A stretch of DNA of 64,000 bases from contig JAAFYY010000001.1 in assembly GCA_014284505.1 (NCBI GenBank), positions 1,054,001-1,118,000 of the forward strand, given 5' to 3'. A program made the translations under genes and the position numbers. The first letter of the stretch is position 1. Every line of letters begins with the position of its first letter. The notes under the pieces were generated by a model. The model had not been told where the DNA came from. It was given only the letters and a program-made list of their open reading frames with translations, and made no database searches. Source of the stretch: Streptacidiphilus sp. 4-A2 (lineage in GTDB: Bacteria > Actinomycetota > Actinomycetes > Streptomycetales > Streptomycetaceae). Below, piece by piece: positions 58,763 through 64,000 of the stretch.

Positions 58763-59787
58763 CCGGCACCGCCGGGCAGCGAGTCGACGTCGAGCACATA
58801 GGGCTTCACGTCGAAGAAGCCCTTGGTGATGCCCTGGCCGGCGAAGAACTGGGCGACGGCGTGGAACCGCTCCAGGTCGGCGCCGGTGACGGGCAGGGCG
58901 GTGCCGTCGGCGGCGTCGATCGGCAGTTCCACTTTCTGCTGCGCCGGACTGAGCGCCTCGGGCCCGGCGTCGGTGAACACATTGACATAGGCGGCCGGGT
59001 CCTGCTCCTGCTTGAGGCCGTTGTCGTGCAGGTACTGGTAGAGCGCCCGGACCACGGCCGGGTGCTGCTTGGCGAAGGCAGTGCGCACGGCCCACACCGC
59101 GTAGTTGTCGGAGTCGACCTGCCCGCCGGTGACCAGGAAGTGCGTGCTGGTGTTGGCGAGTTCCGGCACGGAGTAGGTGGCCCAGGTCGACCAGGCGTCC
59201 ACCTGGCCGGAGTTGAACACCGGTGCGGCCTGGTTGGGCTCCAGGTAGACCCGGTCGACCTTGTCCGCCGGGATGTGGTTCTGCTGGAGGGCCTTGAGCA
59301 GCAGGTACTCGCTGGTGCCGCCGTGCCAGACGGCGACCTTGCGGCCGACCAGGTCCTGGACGCTGTGGATCGGGGAGCCGTCCTTGACCAGGATGCCCTC
59401 GCCGAGCTTGTCCGGGGCCACCGCGGCGAACAGTTCGAAGCCGGGGCTCTGGGCCAGCGCGGTGGTGGCGGAGGTGATCGATCCCTCGGCGATGTCGAGC
59501 TCGTCGGCGTCCAGCTCCTGCGCCGCTGGGGCGAAGGCTCCGGCGCTGCCGGTCCACTCCACCTTGGCGTGGACCGCGGCCAGGGCCCGGGCCAGCGAGC
59601 CGTCCTTCTTGCCGAGGGCGAGCACCCCGGAGTTCCCGTTGTCGGGTATCCGGACCACGACCTGCTGGGAGCTTCCGCCGGAACCGGCGGCGCCGGCGCT
59701 CGCGGCGGTGGAGGAGGAGGCGCACCCGGCCAGGCCGAGCAGCGCCCCGGCGGTCAACGCGATGATCGGTATCCGACGGAGCCTCAT
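58759..59787 (-). CDS. ssuA: Sulfonate-type ABC substrate-binding lipoprotein
   Basis: An intact 342-residue protein from ATG 59787. The signal peptide ends in a lipobox (IIALTAGALLGLAGCASSS), so it is anchored outside the membrane. VVVRIPDNGNSGVLALGKKDGSL, AEGSITSATTALAQSPGFELFA, LVGRKVAVWHGGTSEYLLLKAL and DAWSTWATYSVPELA match SsuA-type proteins. It delivers an organosulfur compound to the permease; specificity is unknown. Confidence 0.92.
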   Translation of the reverse strand: MRLRRIPIIALTAGALLGLAGCASSSTAASAGAAGSGGSSQQVVVRIPDNGNSGVLALGKKDGSLARALAAVHAKVEWTGSAGAFAPAAQELDADELDIAEGSITSATTALAQSPGFELFAAVAPDKLGEGILVKDGSPIHSVQDLVGRKVAVWHGGTSEYLLLKALQQNHIPADKVDRVYLEPNQAAPVFNSGQVDAWSTWATYSVPELANTSTHFLVTGGQVDSDNYAVWAVRTAFAKQHPAVVRALYQYLHDNGLKQEQDPAAYVNVFTDAGPEALSPAQQKVELPIDAADGTALPVTGADLERFHAVAQFFAGQGITKGFFDVKPYVLDVDSLPGGAG

Positions 59788-59838
59788 GACGTGATTCCTC
59801 TGCTGTTTCTGTTGTCTCTGAAGAAAGTTGATGTGTGG

Positions 59839-60828
59839 TCAGCTGATGGCCGCGCGGCGTTCCGCGAGCAGCTCGCGGGCCCGGGCCAGCGGTCGGTGGT
59901 CGGCCCAGGAACGGACGTCCACCGGCTCCGGCAGGAAGCCGTGGGCGCGCAGGAATCGCTCCTGCTGCTCAAGCAGCCCCAGTCGCTCCTCGGACAGGTC
60001 GAGCCGCAGGTTCTGCCCGGTGTCCGCACGGTAGGCACCGGCGACGCCGACGGCGCCCGCACCGGTCTCGGCGCCGAGGATCCGGGCGAGGCCGGCCGGG
60101 TGCTCCCGGGCCCAGTCGGCGGCCTCCAGCAGCACCGCCAGGAAGCGCGCGACCAGTTCCGGCTGCTCGTCCAGCAGGCCCTGGTGGACGGTGATCGGGC
60201 GCGGCGTGCCGTTGTTCACCCGGGCCCGGCGGTCCGGGGCGGCGTCGAGGTCGATGCCGACCACCGCCCCGTAGCGCTGGGCCGCCTCGACCGCGAGCGC
60301 GCCCTTCACATACACCGCGTCCACCAACCCGTCTCGCAGTGCTGCGAGTTCGCCCTCCCACTGCCCCTCGGCCGAGCCCGGCACCCGCACCAGGCGGGCG
60401 TCGTCGAGGCCGAGCCCGGCCAGCGACAGCGCTCCGGCGAGGCCGTGCAGCGCCATCGCCTGCCAGAAGTCGATGGCGATCGGATGCACCGGCACCGCCA
60501 GCCGCAGCCCGCGCAGCTGCTCGGGCGCACGCAGCCCGCTGTCGGCGCGGACCAGCACCGACTGCCGCTCCTCGATCCAGGTCAGGGCGATCAGCCGGGT
60601 GGCCTCGCCACGGGAACGCGCCCACAGCGCGGGGACGTTGCCGCCCTCCCGGATCAGGCCGTCCAGGGCGTGGGTGTAGTGGTGGTCGGCGGCGACCTCC
60701 GCGGGGACGTCCTGAAGTGAGCGGACGGTGATCCCGTCGGCCGCGAACTCCCCGGCCAGCCAGCCGCGGTCGGCGGCGATGCCGGTGGCGGTGGGCACCG
60801 GGCAGCGGGTGTACCAGAGCTCGTCCAT
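59839..60828 (-). CDS. DszB-like sulfinate desulfinase
   Basis: An intact 329-residue protein from ATG 60828; no signal peptide. The N-terminus LWYTRCPVPTATGIA matches the active-site segment of DszB (2-hydroxybiphenyl-2-sulfinate desulfinase, ..SNCPVPNA..), keeping the catalytic Cys. The C-terminus (LGLLEQQERFLRAHGFLPEP; DVRSWADHRPL) also follows DszB. The rest has a periplasmic-binding-protein fold, as DszB does. It heads the sulfur operon. By analogy it removes sulfite from an aryl or other sulfinate, but DszA and DszC are absent here, so the substrate may differ. Confidence 0.8.
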   Translation of the reverse strand: MDELWYTRCPVPTATGIAADRGWLAGEFAADGITVRSLQDVPAEVAADHHYTHALDGLIREGGNVPALWARSRGEATRLIALTWIEERQSVLVRADSGLRAPEQLRGLRLAVPVHPIAIDFWQAMALHGLAGALSLAGLGLDDARLVRVPGSAEGQWEGELAALRDGLVDAVYVKGALAVEAAQRYGAVVGIDLDAAPDRRARVNNGTPRPITVHQGLLDEQPELVARFLAVLLEAADWAREHPAGLARILGAETGAGAVGVAGAYRADTGQNLRLDLSEERLGLLEQQERFLRAHGFLPEPVDVRSWADHRPLARARELLAERRAAIS

Positions 60829-61027
60829 GGAAAAAGGGGCTCCCCAGAAGTGGTGGATCAGGGCGGCAGCAGTGGCCCGCGGCCTGCCGGTTCGACGCCG
60901 CGCAGCACACACGCGGCGAACGCGGCGCCAGGGCAGCGCAGGCGCGGTCCCGGCGCGGAACAGGCACGGGGTGCGGGCGGGTGACCCGGGCAGGCCACAG
61001 CGCGGGAAGGGGCCGGCGGCCCCGGGG

Positions 61028-61123
61028 TCAGCGACAGCCGGTGCTGGAGACGCGGGCCAGGTCGATATGACGGCGGGTCACCAGGGTCGGCAGTACCGGG
61101 ATGAGCAGCCGAGTCGTTGTCAT
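61028..61123 (-). CDS. Sulfur-operon leader peptide (RRHIDL..C type)
   Basis: A 31-residue frame from ATG 61123 behind GGAAGGAG, with the conserved TRRHIDLARVSSTGCR ending of the small leader peptides found upstream of actinobacterial sulfur-uptake genes. The single Cys codon is penultimate. A GGGGCC/GGCCCC hairpin (61009-61023) starts 5 nt after the stop. It lies 200 bp upstream of the DszB-like gene and probably senses cysteine supply through translation. Confidence 0.8.
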   Translation of the reverse strand: MTTTRLLIPVLPTLVTRRHIDLARVSSTGCR

Positions 61124-61183
61124 CGTGCTGCTCCTTCCTGGTGGGTCCCGGTGGTGCGAGCAGGTTTCCACGACAGCTGACGC

Positions 61184-61199
61184 GGAAGCAATTCTTTCC
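61184..61199. promoter_or_regulatory. Candidate IclR operator
   Basis: GGAAGCAATTCTTTCC is a GGAA-N2-AATT-N2-TTCC dyad, like sites bound by IclR-family regulators. It lies in the AT-richer divergent region between the sulfur leader peptide and the IclR gene. Confidence 0.45.
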
Positions 61200-61418
61200 A
61201 CATGGTGGGATCTGTCGGTGGACCGACCCTTCAGCAGCAGCAATCTGCCCGTCACCTGCAAGCAACATTTGCCAGATCGTGCGATGCGGATCATCCTTGG
61301 ACTGCGCCGCCGGACGGTGGCGCGAGCCCGTCCGGACAGCGCTGCCGAGCAGGCCGCGGGCACGCCCGGGCAGCGGGCGGCGACGGGACGCGGCACAGCC
61401 GGACAGGGGGCAACTGCC

Positions 61419-62248
61419 ATGGGGGAAACGACCGCTGCAAAACCGCCGACGGGGGCGCAGGCGGTCACCCGGGCCCTTGGCGTGCTGCATTCGTTCCGGG
61501 ACAACGCGGGCGACCTGAGCGCCTCGGACATCGCCCGGCGGATGGAGCTGTCCGTCTCCACCGCGCACCGGCTGGCCCGCACCCTGGTCAGCGCGGGTTT
61601 CCTGGAACAGGACGAGCACACCGCCGCTACCGGCTGGGGCCTTCCGTCGCCGAGCTCGGCCAGCTGTCGATGCACCAGCGGGGCCTGCACCGCGCCGCGC
61701 CGGAGCTCGACGAGCTGGCCCGGGCCACCTCCTGCACCGCCGACCTGGCGATCCGCGGCGGTGTGCACGCGGTGATCCTGGTCGGCGGCTCGGTCGAGCC
61801 GGGCACCGGCCTCGGCCTGCGCCGGCCGCTGCACTCCACCGCGCTGGGCAAGGTACTGCTGGCCTGGGCCCGGCCGGGCGAGGAGGATCTCACCGCCCTG
61901 CCGCCGCTGCGGCCGCAGACCGAGCGCACCATCGTCGGCCTGGACGACCTGCGTGCCGAGCTGGCCAAGGTGCGGGACGCGGGCTACGCGCTCAACGACG
62001 GCGAGTCCGCGCTCGATGTGCGCACCCTGGCCGTCCCGGTGCTGGACGCCGCCGGGCACGCCCACTGCGCGCTGGCCCTGCGGTCCACCCCGCAGGTGCT
62101 CACCGACGCGCGGCTGCCCTGGTTCCTGGGCCGGGCCCTCGCCTGCGCGGCGGCGCTGGAGGTGCTGCTGCTGCCCCGGCCCGGCGGCGTCCGCACCGGC
62201 CCGCCTGAGCGACGGCGATCCACCGGCACGCCGCCGCCGCGCCGCTGA
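61419..62248 (+). CDS. IclR-family regulator divergent from the sulfur operon (frameshifted)
   Basis: ATG 61419. The winged-helix domain reads AVTRALGVLHSFRDNAGDLSASDIARRMELSVSTAHRLARTLVSAGFLEQ. The effector domain follows after a frameshift near 61630: YRLGPSVAELGQLSMHQRGL, DLAIRGGVHAVILVGGSVE, RRPLHSTALGKVLLAWA and ALAVPVLDAAGHAHCALALR-type sequence. IclR proteins bind small aromatic or carboxylate ligands. Its position suggests control of the sulfonate/sulfinate operon. Confidence 0.9.
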
Positions 62249-62284
62249 CCTGCGGCGGGGCGGTCGGCCCGGAGAATCGTCCCC

Positions 62285-63021
62285 ATGATCGGATCTCTGC
62301 GTGACGCCCGGGCCGCCCTGTTCCCCCGCGCCGGCAGCCGGCACGGCCCGCTGCCGCCGCTGGTGATCGGGCTGACCCTGGCCACCGGGCTGGTCGACGC
62401 CTTCAGCTATCTGGTCCTGGGCCATGTCTTTGTCGCCAATATGACCGGCAATGTGGCCTTCCTGGCCTTCGCGGCGGCCGGGCCAAAGATTTCTCGCTGG
62501 CCGCGTCCGGACTGGCGCTGCTGGCCTACGTCAACGGAGCGGTCCTGGGCGGGCGGCTGGCGAACCGTTTCACCGCTCACCGGGGCAGACTGCTGCTGAC
62601 GGTGGTGCTCGGCGAGTCGGCGCTGACCCTGGTCTCCTACGCCTGCGGCGCACTGGCCGCGCACCCGGACCGGGGCTGGCTCCGCTATCTGCTGATCGCA
62701 CTGCTCGGGTCGGCCATGGGCGCGCAGAACGGCGTGGTGCGCCGGCTGGGCGTGCCTGATCTGACCACCACCACGGTGCTCACCTCGACCATCACCGGCG
62801 CCGCCGCGGACAGCCGGCTGGCCGGCAGCACGGAGGGCAAGGTCGGCGTCCGCCTGCTCTCCGTCACCGCGCTGTTCCTCGGCGCCCTGTTCGGGGCGCT
62901 GCTGGCGGTGCATGTCAGCGCCGCACTGCCCTTGCTGGCCTGCGGACTGGTGCTGCTGCTGGAGGCCGCGACGCTGGCCGGACACAGCGGCTCCGACCAG
63001 CCCTGGACCCGGCCCGGCTGA
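62285..63021 (+). CDS. YoaK/DUF1275-family membrane protein (frameshifted)
   Basis: ATG 62285. Six or seven hydrophobic helices; the family signature TGLVDAFSYLVLGHVFVANMTGNVAFLAFA is complete, followed by LAYVNGAVLGGRLANRF, MGAQNGVVRRLGVPDLTTTTVLTSTITG and ALFGALLAVHVSAALPLLA. One frameshift lies near 62485. The function of the family is not known. It is 36 bp downstream of the IclR gene on the same strand and may be co-transcribed. Confidence 0.9.
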
Positions 63022-63084
63022 CCTGCACAGGACCGGGAACAGCGGGCGGGAATAGCGGGCGGAGCTGCTCCGTTCCACGGTATG

Positions 63085-63098
63085 GTTGAACTTTCAAC
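63085..63098. promoter_or_regulatory. Palindromic operator upstream of the luciferase-like gene
   Basis: GTTGAACTTTCAAC is a perfect 6-2-6 dyad 20 bp before the start codon and just upstream of AGGAGG (63103-63108). TTGAA/TTCAA dyads are typical of MarR-type redox or electrophile sensors. Confidence 0.6.
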
Positions 63099-63117
63099 GA
63101 CTAGGAGGGCAGCTCCC

Positions 63118-64000
63118 ATGCAGTTCGGGATCTTCACCGTCGGCGACGTCACCACCGACCCCACCACCGGCCGGACCCCGACCGAGCACGAGCGGATCAA
63201 GGCCATGACCACCATCGCGCTCAAGGCCGAGGAGGTCGGGCTGGACGTCTTCGCCACCGGCGAGCACCACAACCCGCCATTCGTGCCCTCCTCCCCGACC
63301 ACCATGCTCGGCTGGATCGCCGCCCGCACCGAACACCTGATCCTCTCCACCGCGACCACGCTGATCACCACCAACGACCCGGTGAAGATCGCCGAGGACT
63401 ACGCGATGCTCCAGCATCTCGCCGACGGCCGGGTCGACCTGGTCATGGGCCGCGGCAACACCGGGCAGGTCTACCCTGGTTCGGCAAGGACATCCGCCAG
63501 GGCCTGAACCTGGCCGTGGAGAACTACGCGCTGCTGCACGAGCTGTGGCGCAAGGACGTGGTGGACTGGCAGGGCCGCTTCCGCACCCCGCTGCAATCCT
63601 TCACCGCCACCCCGCGCCCGCTCGACGGCGTCCCGCCCTTCGTCTGGCACGGTTCGATCCGCAGCCCGGAGATCGCCGAGCAGGCCGCCTACTACGGCGA
63701 CGGCTTCTTCGCCAACAACATCTTCTGGCCCAAGGAGCACTACCAGCAGCTGATCGGCCTCTACCGGCAGCGTTACGCCCACTACGGCCACGGCAGCCCG
63801 GAGCAGGCCATCGTCGGCCTCGGCGGCCAGGTCTTCATGCGGGCCAGGTCCCAGGACGCGGTACGCGAGTTCCGCCCCTACTTCGACAACGCGCCGGTCT
63901 ACGGCCACGGCCCCTCCCTGGAGGACTTCATGGCCGGGACCCGCTCACCGTGGGCAGCCCGCAGCAGGTCATCGAGCGCACCCTGGCCTTCCGCGACGAC
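63118..64000 (+). CDS. Luciferase-like FMN-dependent monooxygenase (partial at right edge, frameshifted)
   Basis: ATG 63118 follows AGGAGG. MQFGIFTVGDVTTDPTTGRT, FATGEHHNPPFVPSSPTTML, ILSTATTLITTNDPVKIAED and DLVMGRGNTG match actinobacterial LLM-class flavin monooxygenases of the CE1758-like group. It continues after a frameshift near 63475 with NLAVENYALLHELWR, PPFVWHGSIRSPEIAEQAAY and FRPYFDNAPVYGHGPSLEDF. A further shift near 63940 precedes the cut at the window edge. It probably oxidises a small electrophile or quinone-like compound; its promoter dyad suggests inducible expression. Confidence 0.9.

Overview
The window is 64 kb of very GC-rich, densely coded DNA that reads as a chromosomal segment of a streptomycete-type actinomycete (Streptomyces, Kitasatospora or Streptacidiphilus). 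The evidence is an ergothioneine operon, a class F sortase, a radical-copper (galactose) oxidase, PF04672 methyltransferases, an auxiliary TrpRS with a Trp leader peptide, a sulfur-type leader peptide, many GTG starts and many 4-bp ATGA/GTGA gene overlaps. No rRNA, tRNA, CRISPR array, phage or insertion sequence was recognised.

Quality caveat: more than half of the genes are interrupted by one or more frameshifts. Wherever I could inspect one closely, it is explained by one missing base, usually in a run of G or C, and the same protein continues in the next frame. Stops, starts and 4-bp overlaps on both sides are preserved. I therefore read most of these genes as real, functional genes damaged by sequencing or assembly errors, and I annotate each at its full extent.

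Layout. 1-367: start of a polyketide synthase gene running off the left edge. 843-5341: egtABCD (ergothioneine). 5363-7475: an uncharacterised protein and an OsmC peroxidase. 7583-15096: a five-gene minus-strand operon (AtuA-like, carboxylase beta and alpha subunits, acyl-CoA dehydrogenase, TetR) resembling acyclic-terpene or branched acyl-CoA catabolism, with a striking AT-rich palindrome at its head. 15212-19867: a DyP-type peroxidase with four C-terminal repeats, divergent from a galactose-oxidase-like copper enzyme. 20063-25816: surface and envelope genes (sortase F, a transglycosylase with a structured leader, an anchored secreted protein, an ATP-grasp ligase). 26047-36989: an exopolysaccharide-type locus (membrane protein, membrane-tethered GH16 glycanase, two GT2 glycosyltransferases, flippase, third GT2, NodB deacetylase), interrupted by a divergent TetX-like monooxygenase/TetR pair with two clear operators. 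37500-46154: a PAS-GGDEF-EAL protein, two PF04672 methyltransferases, an MFS exporter behind a perfect 19-bp inverted repeat, a Rieske protein, a TetR and a saccharopine-dehydrogenase-like enzyme. 46639-53663: regulators and single genes, including a membrane protein carrying the LQR..GNAAV signature seen on contractile-injection-system-associated proteins. 53729-55080: trpS with a Trp-Trp leader peptide and attenuator. 55171-62248: a sulfonate/sulfinate utilisation operon (DszB-like desulfinase, ABC transporter, SsuD monooxygenase) with a leader peptide and a divergent IclR regulator. 62285-64000: a YoaK-family membrane protein and a luciferase-like monooxygenase cut by the right edge.
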